DNA from: a virus
Length of the DNA: 42,013 nucleotides
IMG/VR virus record: IMGVR_UViG_3300025154_000198
Span: 1 to 42,013 of that record
Strand: one strand, 5' to 3'
Shown here: one piece after another, positions 17,975-23,329 of the stretch
Layout of the letters: the number at the start of each line of letters is the position of its first letter
How positions within the stretch are numbered: the first letter of the stretch is position 1
Made by a program: the position numbers and the translations under genes
Notes under the pieces: generated by a model
Seen by the model: only the letters and a program-made list of their open reading frames with translations
What the model was told of the DNA's origin: nothing
The model's database searches: none

Positions 17975-18003
17975 TTGTTAATACTTGACAATAGGTGTAT
18001 AAT
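17975..18003 (+). promoter_or_regulatory. Rightward early promoter (leaderless)
   Basis: TTGTTA (17975-17980), a 17-nt spacer and a perfect TATAAT (17998-18003). The ATG of the SprT-like gene begins 7 nt after the -10 box, so the transcript should start at the start codon. A nearby TTGACA at 17986 is too close to the -10 to pair with it. Confidence 0.7.
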
Positions 18004-18009
18004 AAAATT

Positions 18010-18450
18010 ATGAGAATTAAGGACACTATAAAACTAGCCCATGATCTGATGAAACTGCACAACTTGACTGATTGGTCATTTGAGTTTGACTATTCGGTAA
18101 GGCGTTTCGGGTGTTGCCATTATTCAAAAAAGAAAATAACACTCTCAAGAGAACTAACACTATTAAATGACGGAGCAAGAGTTAAAAATACAATACTTCA
18201 CGAAATAGCCCACGCCTTACTACCGAAAGGAATACATCATGGAAACGAATGGAAACAAAAGGCTATATCAATCGGGTGTGATGGTCAAAGATTGTATCCA
18301 AATAATGTATTAAAACCAAAATATAAGTATATAGCGACCTGTAAAAACTGCGGAGATATTAGCCATTACAACAGAAAAAGAAAATTATCATGTGGAAAAT
18401 GTAGCCCACGATTTAACAAAAAGTATTTACTAAAATTCAAACTACTATGA
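18010..18450 (+). CDS. SprT-like zinc metalloprotease
   Basis: A 146-aa protein, first gene of the rightward arm. HEIAH (64-68) is the zinc-metalloprotease HExxH motif, followed by HHGNEW (76-81) with the third ligand, then a C-terminal zinc ribbon (C111, C114, C128, C131). This matches the SprT-like domain, related to Spartan, which cuts proteins bound or crosslinked to DNA. The start is ATG 18010: it follows the TATAAT box by 7 nt, and an upstream in-frame GTG falls inside the promoter. A role in clearing host DNA-bound proteins is inference. Confidence 0.85.
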   Translation: MRIKDTIKLAHDLMKLHNLTDWSFEFDYSVRRFGCCHYSKKKITLSRELTLLNDGARVKNTILHEIAHALLPKGIHHGNEWKQKAISIGCDGQRLYPNNVLKPKYKYIATCKNCGDISHYNRKRKLSCGKCSPRFNKKYLLKFKLL

Positions 18451-18635
18451 GAACTATTAGAGATATTAAAGTTTTAGCCGGACAATGGTTAAGACACCAC
18501 AAACTATTAAGAGGACAGAAAAACTATCGCTTAATGATTCCATTCATTGAAGGAGTAGTGTTCGGATTTACTTTATACATACTATTTATATTTTTGTTTG
18601 TATTAAGTAGCGAGGGGGTGAACTATTATGGATGA
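18447..18635 (+). CDS. Small single-pass membrane protein
   Basis: A 62-aa protein with a basic N-terminal half (RDIKVLAGQWLRHHKLLRGQK) and one strong membrane helix near the C-terminus (GVVFGFTLYILFIFLFVL). Positive-inside logic puts the N-terminus in the cytosol. The ATG overlaps the SprT-like gene stop (ATGA), so the two are coupled. Its function is unknown. Confidence 0.65.
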   Translation: MRTIRDIKVLAGQWLRHHKLLRGQKNYRLMIPFIEGVVFGFTLYILFIFLFVLSSEGVNYYG

Positions 18636-18795
18636 AGATCAAGATCGGGACATTGAAGAACCGGAACACCTGGACAATGAAACTTGCCCGGATTGTGGAA
18701 GCCATAGAATTATAAAATACAATCAACAGACTAGCCCGGATGATTATGAAACAGTTTGGGAGTGCCTGGACTGCGGAACTACGCAGACTACTTGA
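18628..18795 (+). CDS. Small acidic zinc-ribbon protein
   Basis: A 55-aa protein with an acidic N-terminus (DEDQDRDIEEPEH) and two knuckles, CPDCGSH (20-26) and CLDCGTT (46-52), that make one zinc ribbon. GAGGGGGTGAACTATT gives a strong ribosome site. It overlaps the membrane-protein end by 8 nt. Such proteins can bind nucleic acid or RNA polymerase, but nothing shows which. Confidence 0.7.
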   Translation: MDEDQDRDIEEPEHLDNETCPDCGSHRIIKYNQQTSPDDYETVWECLDCGTTQTT

Positions 18796-18852
18796 CGGAT
18801 GGAAAGGACAGTTAAGTTTTGAGGAGATTGACGGATCGGAGGTGAAAAAATT

Positions 18853-19170
18853 ATGACATTAAAAGAAGCTAATGAAAAAATGGTTGGAGTGATGGAAGAA
18901 CTGGAAGTTCTGATTCCACAACTTGAAAAATTGGAATCGGAATATTACGGATCGTATTACAAGAAATTGTTACACGCTATGGAAAAGACGGAAGGGCAAA
19001 GGGAAGCCAGTTCAAAGTTACAACTAGCCCAAGAACCTATTGCAGAAAAATACCTGGGACTGAAGTATAAAGTCCGGGTGCTTTTGACAACTAAGGAATG
19101 TTTGATAGAAATTTGCCGAAATTTGAGAGTCATAGAAAGAGGTTACAATGGCGAGAAGGATTCATACTAA
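18853..19170 (+). CDS. Coiled-coil early protein, unknown function
   Basis: A 105-aa protein, not recognised. It is almost wholly helical with heptad-like spacing of Leu and Ile (NEKMVGVMEELEVLIPQLEKLE). GGAGGTGA lies 7 nt before the ATG, an excellent ribosome site. The 3' end is overlapped by 23 nt by an HNH gene that looks like a late insertion. Confidence 0.7.
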   Translation: MTLKEANEKMVGVMEELEVLIPQLEKLESEYYGSYYKKLLHAMEKTEGQREASSKLQLAQEPIAEKYLGLKYKVRVLLTTKECLIEICRNLRVIERGYNGEKDSY

Positions 19171-19537
19171 ACATTCAAAAACGACTCGTAAAAAAATGAG
19201 TGAAGCACATAAAAGGACAGGTGCTCCCTGGATGGTGGGCAAATCGGGTGAGAAAAGTGCAAGGTGGAAAGGAAACAATATTACCTACACGAGTTTGCAT
19301 ACTTACATCCGGTATCGTTGGAAAAGAGCAACCCATTGTGAGAATCCTGATTGTATTTATCCGAGAAAAAATGCAGCCGGGATAACATTACGGAAACCGA
19401 AAAGATTTGAATATGCCCTGATACATGGCAAGAAATATACTAAAGATAGAGAGAACTATATCATGCTTTGTCCATCTTGCCACCGGAAATATGATTCAGG
19501 TTTAATCAGAATCCTATTGACAAATAGGTATCTATAG
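19148..19537 (+). CDS. HNH homing endonuclease with NUMOD3-like start
   Basis: A 129-aa protein. Residues 8-25 (KHSKTTRKKMSEAHKRTG) resemble the NUMOD3 DNA-binding module of homing enzymes, HCENPDC (about 57-63) starts the zinc knuckle, and LCPSCHRKYDSG closes the HNH fold. It cuts DNA in target phages so its own gene is copied in. AGAGGTTACA precedes the ATG, which lies inside the previous gene; the next gene has its own leaderless promoter within this gene's 3' end. Confidence 0.8.
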   Translation: MARRIHTKHSKTTRKKMSEAHKRTGAPWMVGKSGEKSARWKGNNITYTSLHTYIRYRWKRATHCENPDCIYPRKNAAGITLRKPKRFEYALIHGKKYTKDRENYIMLCPSCHRKYDSGLIRILLTNRYL

Positions 19538-19545
19538 TGTAATAT
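19517..19545 (+). promoter_or_regulatory. Rightward promoter before the HTH gene (leaderless)
   Basis: TTGACA (19517-19522), a 17-nt spacer and TAATAT (19540-19545). The ATG at 19553 is 8 nt after the -10. The sequence ATAGTGTAATAT at the -10 recurs as ATAGTGTAGTAT in the promoter at 23716-23744. It lies inside the 3' end of the HNH gene. Confidence 0.65.
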
Positions 19546-19552
19546 AATGGAA

Positions 19553-19738
19553 ATGACAGACGAATTATACACAGTTGAGGAAGCAGCCGGGATCTTGAAA
19601 GTAAGCAGACGGACTATCACTAGAATGATTGAAACCCATAGGATCAAGGCACAGAATGTCGGATTCGGTAAGGAACGAAAGTTCTACCGGATTCCGGCTT
19701 CTGAACTCTTGAGAATTAAGCATGGATCAATTAAGTAA
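19553..19738 (+). CDS. Excisionase-type (MerR-like) HTH protein
   Basis: A 61-aa winged HTH: ELYTVEEAAGILKVSRRTITRMIETHRI is the classic helix-turn-helix of excisionase/MerR-like DNA-binding domains, with ERKFYRIPASELLRI forming the wing and end. ATG 19553 is preferred over ATG 19547 because of its distance from the -10 box and because no ribosome site is seen. As no integrase was recognised, it is more likely an early transcription regulator than a true excisionase. Confidence 0.8.
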   Translation: MTDELYTVEEAAGILKVSRRTITRMIETHRIKAQNVGFGKERKFYRIPASELLRIKHGSIK

Positions 19739-20366
19739 GGGAGATCAGCTTTTTATTGACGGAATCATTGAGGAGAACAAGGATGTTAAGACTACTACTG
19801 ACAATAATATATTTGATTTGGAAGAAGTTAGCGAAATTAGAAAGGGGGTGAGCAACAAAAATAATATGCCAAAATTTATAGAAGATGTAACAAAATATGA
19901 TATTCCTTCCGGAAGTGGTAACTTTCTCAAGCTTGAGGATGGTGCGAATAAAATCCGCATCTGCACAAAAGCCTTAGAAGTAGCTTATCACGAAGATAAG
20001 TCCGGGGGTAAATATTCAACAACAATTTGTTCTGATACAGGCTGTGAGCTTTGTAAAGCCGGAAAGCCAAAGAAATTCAAATACGCATTTCTTGTGTTAA
20101 ATCGTAAAGATGGTAAACCTTATGTTTACGAATCTCCGATCACAGTATTCAGACAGATTGTTGCTTACGAAACCAATGCCGAATATGGTGATATACGCAA
20201 GTATGACATCACAATCAATAAGGAAGGGATCGCAAGGAATACGACCTATACAATTATGCCTTCACCAAATAAATCAGAATTGTCTGATAAAGAGGTAACA
20301 ATGATAGCCGATTCCGGTGTTTCATTGGAAGCAGCCTACAATCTCAATGGAGATAGTGAAAGCTAA
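19722..20366 (+). CDS. gp32-like single-stranded DNA-binding protein
   Basis: A protein of 214 aa, or 166 aa from the internal ATG at 19866. The core begins MPKFIEDVTKYDIPSGSGNFLKL, continues ANKIRICTKALEVAYH, and has a metal knuckle (C103, C108, C111) followed by KFKYAFLVLNRKDGKPYVYE, a pattern known from phage SSBs of the gp32 type. It coats ssDNA in replication and recombination. An AGGGGGTGA site lies about 14 nt before the internal ATG, and the first 48 residues are acidic and low in structure, so both starts may be used. Confidence 0.7.
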   Translation: MDQLSKGDQLFIDGIIEENKDVKTTTDNNIFDLEEVSEIRKGVSNKNNMPKFIEDVTKYDIPSGSGNFLKLEDGANKIRICTKALEVAYHEDKSGGKYSTTICSDTGCELCKAGKPKKFKYAFLVLNRKDGKPYVYESPITVFRQIVAYETNAEYGDIRKYDITINKEGIARNTTYTIMPSPNKSELSDKEVTMIADSGVSLEAAYNLNGDSES

Positions 20367-20378
20367 GTAGGTTTATAG

Positions 20379-20410
20379 TGCGGAGGAGAACTTATCACCC
20401 CGCCTCCGCA
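20379..20410 (+). promoter_or_regulatory. Hairpin after the SSB gene
   Basis: TGCGGAGG (20379-20386) pairs perfectly with CCTCCGCA (20403-20410) over a 16-nt loop. There is no T-run, so termination is doubtful. It lies 11 nt before the next ATG (20422), which has no other Shine-Dalgarno site, so the GGAGG held in the stem may control access. A like GGAGGC/GCCTCC pair lies at 23165-23190. Confidence 0.5.
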
Positions 20411-20421
20411 TTAGTAAGCTT

Positions 20422-20649
20422 ATGGAAGAAAAATATAAAACAGTTCAGATTATGATTCCATCTAAGAAGGGACATTGGCGTTTCCAATTCTTTTTAATTG
20501 ATAGTGATGGAGAGATGTATTCTAATGCGATTGAAACAACAGCAAAACCAAACAAAAGATTTTATGCTGAATTTAGTAGATTGATTACCCGGAATGTTTT
20601 AGACACCTATCGGCTAAAGCCGATAGTTTCAAACAAAACATATGCTTAA
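20422..20649 (+). pseudogene. Early gene cut at its 3' end by the IS insertion
   Basis: The present frame encodes 75 aa, but the last 14 residues or so come from the mobile element. Joining the left flank at TTAGACA (20599-20605) to the sequence after the right TTAGACA (21864-21870) restores an uninterrupted frame ending NVLDNYYEKGSY, with a TAA at 21894-21896, so the original protein was about 70 aa. Its function is unknown; it is rich in Phe and Lys (GHWRFQFFLIDSDGEM). The inserted protein may still work, as only the tail is changed. Confidence 0.7.
20608..20625 (+). repeat. Left-end hairpin of the IS element
   Basis: TATCGGCT and AGCCGATA form a perfect 8-bp stem over a 2-nt AA gap, 2 nt inside the inferred left end. 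IS200/IS605 TnpA dimers bind such imperfect palindromes at each end. Confidence 0.85.
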
Positions 20650-21187
20650 CCAATACCCACACTTTAATCCTAAAACCTACGATATTCAAGTCAAAATATC
20701 TAGTGTCAAAAGTGGTAGCCATTGTAAACACAATATCAATTACCACATTGTCTGGATACCAAAATATCGGAAGAAATTACTGGTGGGTAAGGTAGCAGAT
20801 TTTCTAAAGCAAATTATCGGGGAACAGTGTAAAGAATTGAATTTAGAAATGTTGGCATTGGAAGTAATGCCAGACCACATTCACTTATTTGTTTCTGCCT
20901 TACCTACCCATACACCCTACGAGATAGTGAGGAAGATTAAAGGCAATACTTCACGAAGATTAAGACAGGCATTTTTAGACCTAAATTATCTTGGCTACCG
21001 AATACATTACAAAAAGTTTCCTTTCCTATGGGCAAGAGGATATTACATTGGTAGTGCTGGTCACGTATCACAGGATGCGGTGAAACGCTACATTTTAGAG
21101 CAACAAGGTAAGGATGTTTTTCAATTTAATGTTTATGGGAATAAGCACCAGACTATTGGTGATTTCACCCAAGGGAGGTTATTTTAA
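20642..21187 (+). CDS. tnpA: IS200/IS605 TnpA, Y1 (HUH) transposase
   Basis: A 181-aa protein. NINYHIVWIPKYRKKLL is the typical first strand, LEVMPDHIHLFV carries the HUH metal site (H79-x-H81), WARGYYIGSAG leads to the catalytic Tyr in VKRYILEQQ (Y150, with a nearby Gln). The length is near the usual 130-155 aa plus extensions at both ends. It cuts and joins single-stranded DNA at the hairpin ends. The ATG lies 17 nt after the left hairpin, and its stop overlaps the cargo gene ATG. Confidence 0.93.
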   Translation: MLNQYPHFNPKTYDIQVKISSVKSGSHCKHNINYHIVWIPKYRKKLLVGKVADFLKQIIGEQCKELNLEMLALEVMPDHIHLFVSALPTHTPYEIVRKIKGNTSRRLRQAFLDLNYLGYRIHYKKFPFLWARGYYIGSAGHVSQDAVKRYILEQQGKDVFQFNVYGNKHQTIGDFTQGRLF

Positions 21188-21849
21188 TGGCAGATATAAT
21201 TAAAAAAGACGAAAAGTATTATAAGGAAGTTTTGGCTAAAGTTTTTGAAGGTAACGGTAATTTCCAACAATTTGAATTTACTTCTTTTGGTGGTAGTTTA
21301 AGACCTGATTTTGTTATTTTAGATAAAGATTCCTTCACTTATTTTGAAATAAAGACGGAATATGATACTTTTGATAGATTAACAAGCCAGTTTAACGGTG
21401 CTTTAGGTTTGTTTACTCATAGATTTCTAGTAATACCAGAATCTAAATTAGAAGAATACATCAAATACGACATTGGAAGAATAGGAGATTGCGGTGTTTA
21501 TATTTTAGAAGATTTGGAAAAGGGTAACAAGTCACCAAGAATAAAGCAAAACCAAAAAGGTTGGGTATTGATAGACAAGGTTTGTGAGGTTTTATGGAGG
21601 GATGAACTTTTTCACTACATAAATCTGGTCAATCCCGATGCTTGGTGTATTGATTATGACGGCAAAAAGAAAACACTAAAATACTTGGATGTGATGAAAC
21701 TTCAAATTTTCTTCAAACTCTATTACTCAAACAAAGATTCACTCAAAATACTGAACGAGGTATTACCACAAAGAACATACAATTTAAGAACTCAAAGACA
21801 AGAACGGTTATTAAATTTAGGGGATAAGTCTAATTCCTCCCAGGGCTAA
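21187..21849 (+). CDS. PD-(D/E)XK nuclease-like IS cargo protein (sce7726-like)
   Basis: A 220-aa protein with a full PD-(D/E)XK core: GGSLRPDFVILD (P40, D41), TYFEIKTEYDTFDRLTSQ (E54-x-K56, then R64 and Q68). This layout fits the sce7726 family, a restriction-type nuclease fold. The C-terminal half is helical and ends with a basic stretch (LRTQRQERLLNL). It starts at the A of the tnpA stop (TAATG), and its own stop TAA falls in the right-end hairpin. TnpB and IscB are absent. Whether it cuts DNA at the donor site, defends the phage or acts on host DNA is not shown. Confidence 0.75.
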   Translation: MADIIKKDEKYYKEVLAKVFEGNGNFQQFEFTSFGGSLRPDFVILDKDSFTYFEIKTEYDTFDRLTSQFNGALGLFTHRFLVIPESKLEEYIKYDIGRIGDCGVYILEDLEKGNKSPRIKQNQKGWVLIDKVCEVLWRDELFHYINLVNPDAWCIDYDGKKKTLKYLDVMKLQIFFKLYYSNKDSLKILNEVLPQRTYNLRTQRQERLLNLGDKSNSSQG

Positions 21850-21858
21850 AGCCCAGGG
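21839..21858 (+). repeat. Right-end hairpin of the IS element
   Basis: CCC-A-GGGCT and AGCCC-A-GGG pair over an AA gap with one A-A mismatch. The tip GGCTAAAGCC is the same as in the left-end hairpin. It contains the stop codon of the cargo gene. Confidence 0.8.
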
Positions 21859-21876
21859 TATCCTTAGACAATTATT

Positions 21877-22050
21877 ATGAAAAGGGATCATATTAAATAC
21901 GGATACATTCAAAGAAAAGAAACCATAGTTCTTACGCCTGGTGGAAGGAAAGAGATAATAAACATTGGTGAACCAATAAGAACTGCCACTAGATGTAAAT
22001 GTGGCATAGGAAAAAATCATGAATCAAATATACCTCAGACAATCAATTGA
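21877..22050 (+). CDS. Small early protein, unknown
   Basis: A 57-aa protein with a basic, beta-like body (IQRKETIVLTPGGRKEIINIG) and a CKC near the C-terminus. It starts just after the IS element; before the insertion the ATG lay inside the 3' end of the interrupted gene, a coupling typical of this genome. The WYL gene overlaps it by 32 nt. There is no clear ribosome site. Confidence 0.5.
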   Translation: MKRDHIKYGYIQRKETIVLTPGGRKEIINIGEPIRTATRCKCGIGKNHESNIPQTIN

Positions 22051-22285
22051 GAAAGCCATCCTTGATAAGCGGTGGTTGAAGATTGACTTCGTTGACAAAA
22101 AACTAAAGATCACCCGAGATAGAGTGATTGAACCCATGCGGTTAAAGGTTAAGAACGGAGAAGATTATGTGGAAGCGAACTGTTATCTCCGGAATGATTA
22201 CAGGGAATTTCCCCTCATAGGTATCCAGAAAATTGCAGTAATATCTCCCGCAGACTACAATAAAGGTAATGACACACGAACATGA
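22019..22285 (+). CDS. WYL-domain miniprotein
   Basis: An 88-aa protein that is almost only a WYL-like domain: IEKAILDKRWLKIDFVDKK, then RVIEPMRLKVKNGEDYVEA, YLRNDYREFPLIGIQKI. This follows the family pattern of an AI-helix, an r-x-hEP turn, and a C-terminal R-x-F-x-hxxI ending. WYL domains sense nucleic-acid ligands and control transcription, often in CRISPR and defence regulation; here no HTH is fused. ATAGGAAAAAATC precedes the ATG. A regulator of host or phage transcription is a fair guess. Confidence 0.7.
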   Translation: MNQIYLRQSIEKAILDKRWLKIDFVDKKLKITRDRVIEPMRLKVKNGEDYVEANCYLRNDYREFPLIGIQKIAVISPADYNKGNDTRT

Positions 22286-22451
22286 TATTTACACAGGCGT
22301 TATGCTTGGAAAACCATTTGTTGCAGAGAATGGGAAAGTTACTTTCCTTAAAGTTGAAATTCCTCAGAGTCCAACTCCTACCAAACCAATCATCCCGGAT
22401 AGAAAACCTGAATGTCAAAAGAAACACATTAAGCGTGATGGTCGCAAATAA
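22269..22451 (+). CDS. Small early protein with basic tail
   Basis: A 60-aa protein, not recognised. A Pro/Thr hinge (QSPTPTKPIIP) separates the N-terminal part from a basic end, KKHIKRDGRK. The protein at 24270-24503 ends in KKHIKRNGKK after a Pro-containing hinge, so the two share a C-terminal tag, perhaps for nucleic-acid or ribosome binding. It starts inside the WYL gene end. Confidence 0.55.
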   Translation: MTHEHDIYTGVMLGKPFVAENGKVTFLKVEIPQSPTPTKPIIPDRKPECQKKHIKRDGRK

Positions 22452-22466
22452 AGGGGGTGAATCAAG

Positions 22467-22646
22467 ATGAGTCTTCTAAATAAAATTATAGCGTGGCACT
22501 CCTTAGTTGCGTGGTTAGCTGTCGGATTTTTCTTAACCAAGTTCGGAATAGTTGAACACAATGACATCATTATATGGTTTATGTTTTTGGTTGTTCTTCC
22601 TACGCTTTGGAGCTTAATACAACTCTGCAGAGCCACCCTCAAATAA
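22467..22646 (+). CDS. Small membrane protein, two helices
   Basis: A 59-aa protein with two hydrophobic segments (SLVAWLAVGFFLTKFGIV and DIIIWFMFLVVLPTLWSLI) joined by a short polar turn. AAGGGGGTGA lies 7 nt before the ATG. It could be holin-like or a membrane factor of early infection. It is the last gene before the small-RNA region. Confidence 0.7.
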   Translation: MSLLNKIIAWHSLVAWLAVGFFLTKFGIVEHNDIIIWFMFLVVLPTLWSLIQLCRATLK

Positions 22647-22683
22647 TAGCAAAAGGCTAACCGCTTGCCCAAACGATTAGCCT
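22641..22683 (-). terminator. Intrinsic terminator (leftward)
   Basis: On the minus strand AGGCTAATCGTTT pairs with AAGCGGTTAGCCT over a GGGC loop (22654-22683), followed by TTTTGCTATTATTT. It ends the candidate small RNA. The plus strand has no T-run after the stem. Confidence 0.7.
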
Positions 22684-22724
22684 CTGCCTGAGAACTAAGG
22701 ATACTTTTTTGAAGTATTCTAGCT
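22641..22724 (-). ncRNA. Candidate small RNA with its own promoter and terminator
   Basis: No leftward gene lies between here and 18.0 kb, yet a promoter at 22730-22764 points left and a strong terminator follows about 70 nt on. The predicted RNA of about 80 nt has a 5' stem (ATACTT with AAGTAT), a linker, and a 13-bp terminator stem. Two of its pairs are G-U on this strand and would be A-C mismatches on the other, which supports the minus strand as the transcribed one. It runs opposite to the early mRNAs. Confidence 0.55.
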
Positions 22725-22729
22725 TTTCA

Positions 22730-22764
22730 ATTTTATGATGTAACTCCAAGTCATGTCAACTAGA
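22730..22764 (-). promoter_or_regulatory. Leftward promoter of the candidate small RNA
   Basis: The 13-mer TCTAGTTGACATG (22752-22764) gives TTGACA at 22754-22759, with TAAAAT 18 nt on (22730-22735). Its TAG is also the stop codon of the leftward frame at 22760-23011. The same 13-mer heads the terS and capsid promoters. Confidence 0.6.
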
Positions 22765-23011
22765 CAGCAAAGATCTGCTGTGCCACTTTAACTATATCAT
22801 TTTTTCCGTTTATATTTTCTCTTTGGAGATCCCCAGCATGATAGTATTGCATTGGCTTTATCCCTCCACTCCCTATCTCTTGGGCAAAGTAATCCTTCAA
22901 GGCTTGAGCTATGGCATTGCCTTTGCTTCCTTTGGCTTTAATCAATTTCATTACTTCTTGTTTGGTCATGTTAAAAACTATCCCTGGAGCTAAGGCTTGG
23001 GCTAGAATCAT
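22760..23011 (-). CDS. Possible leftward small gene, 5' end unclear
   Basis: An 83-aa frame on the strand opposite to its neighbours, with ordinary protein composition (MTKQEVMKLIKAKGSKGNAIAQAL, then IKPMQYYHAGDLQREN). The frame stays open 15 codons before the ATG (ENTWWGVGGN reads well as protein) up to a TGA at about 23057, beyond which a short frame with a GGAGGGA site begins. So the present gene may be the 3' remnant of a longer one or may be started at the G-rich site. Its function is unknown. Confidence 0.4.
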   Translation of the reverse strand: MILAQALAPGIVFNMTKQEVMKLIKAKGSKGNAIAQALKDYFAQEIGSGGIKPMQYYHAGDLQRENINGKNDIVKVAQQIFAV

Positions 23012-23043
23012 GTTCCCCCCAACCCCCCACCAGGTATTTTCTA

Positions 23044-23100
23044 AACGATTGCTTCAGCCGGAACTTGTTTCATTTCCGGGGGACATTCCCTCCTATCGTT
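23044..23100. other. Three-stem structured element
   Basis: AACGAT (23044-23049) pairs with ATCGTT (23095-23100), closing two inner stems: CCGGAA with TTCCGG (23058-23063, 23074-23079) and GGGA with TCCC (23080-23083, 23087-23090). All arms are short and G+C-rich within an otherwise AT-rich genome. The transcribed strand is not known; both directions can fold. It lies in the 318-bp stretch 23012-23329 that holds no confident gene. Confidence 0.45.
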
Positions 23101-23164
23101 CAAAGGTTCACATGTCCTTTCACAAATTCATCCCTGTATGCTGAAGGATGAGCTTCGTGATCCG

Positions 23165-23190
23165 GGAGGCACTATTAAAGTCCCGCCTCC
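23165..23190. other. Hairpin GGAGGC/GCCTCC
   Basis: GGAGGC (23165-23170) and GCCTCC (23185-23190) pair, with ACT and AGT continuing the stem around an ATTAA loop and a CCC bulge. It resembles the hairpin at 20379-20410 in having GGAGG locked in a stem. No T-run follows. Confidence 0.4.
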
Positions 23191-23277
23191 ACTTATGTTC
23201 CCCAGGACTGTCTAACAAAAAACGCACAAAATGGATTTACTTGTGAGGGGGTGATAGAATAGAAGTTGTAAGACATA

Positions 23278-23306
23278 CCCCAGACTAAACCTCTGGGGTT
23301 TTGTTT
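23278..23306 (+). terminator. Intrinsic terminator (rightward)
   Basis: CCCCAGA (23278-23284) pairs perfectly with TCTGGGG (23292-23298) over a 7-nt loop, followed by TTTTGTTT. It would end the first early transcript (18.0-22.6 kb) before the second early promoter at 23716. Confidence 0.85.
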
Positions 23307-23329
23307 GCAAGAGGTATAAAAGAATCAAA

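Larger units (their letters stand above)
20606..21870 (+). mobile_element. IS200/IS605-type element with TnpA and a PD-(D/E)XK cargo
   Basis: A 1,265-bp element bounded by TTAGACA (left flank 20599-20605; right end 21864-21870). Each end has a subterminal hairpin whose tip is GGCT-AA-AGCC (20608-20625 and 21839-21858), as expected for the single-stranded transposition of IS200/IS605. Inside are tnpA and, overlapping it by TAATG, a nuclease-like gene where tnpB would be. Removing it restores the host gene without a scar and no target duplication is needed, both typical for this family. The exact cleavage points are inferred, not proved. Confidence 0.85.

Noticed and set aside
19553-19738. Excisionase as proof of a temperate phage
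   Set aside because: No integrase or att-like repeat was recognised; the HTH fold alone serves many regulators.
21817-22020. Leftward frame across the right end of the IS element
   Set aside because: It crosses the element boundary and the restored host gene, has no ribosome site and is a chance frame.
22760-23085. UGA read as an amino acid to join the interrupted leftward frame
   Set aside because: Many genes here end in TGA overlapping the next ATG, so the standard code holds; the case rests on one short frame.
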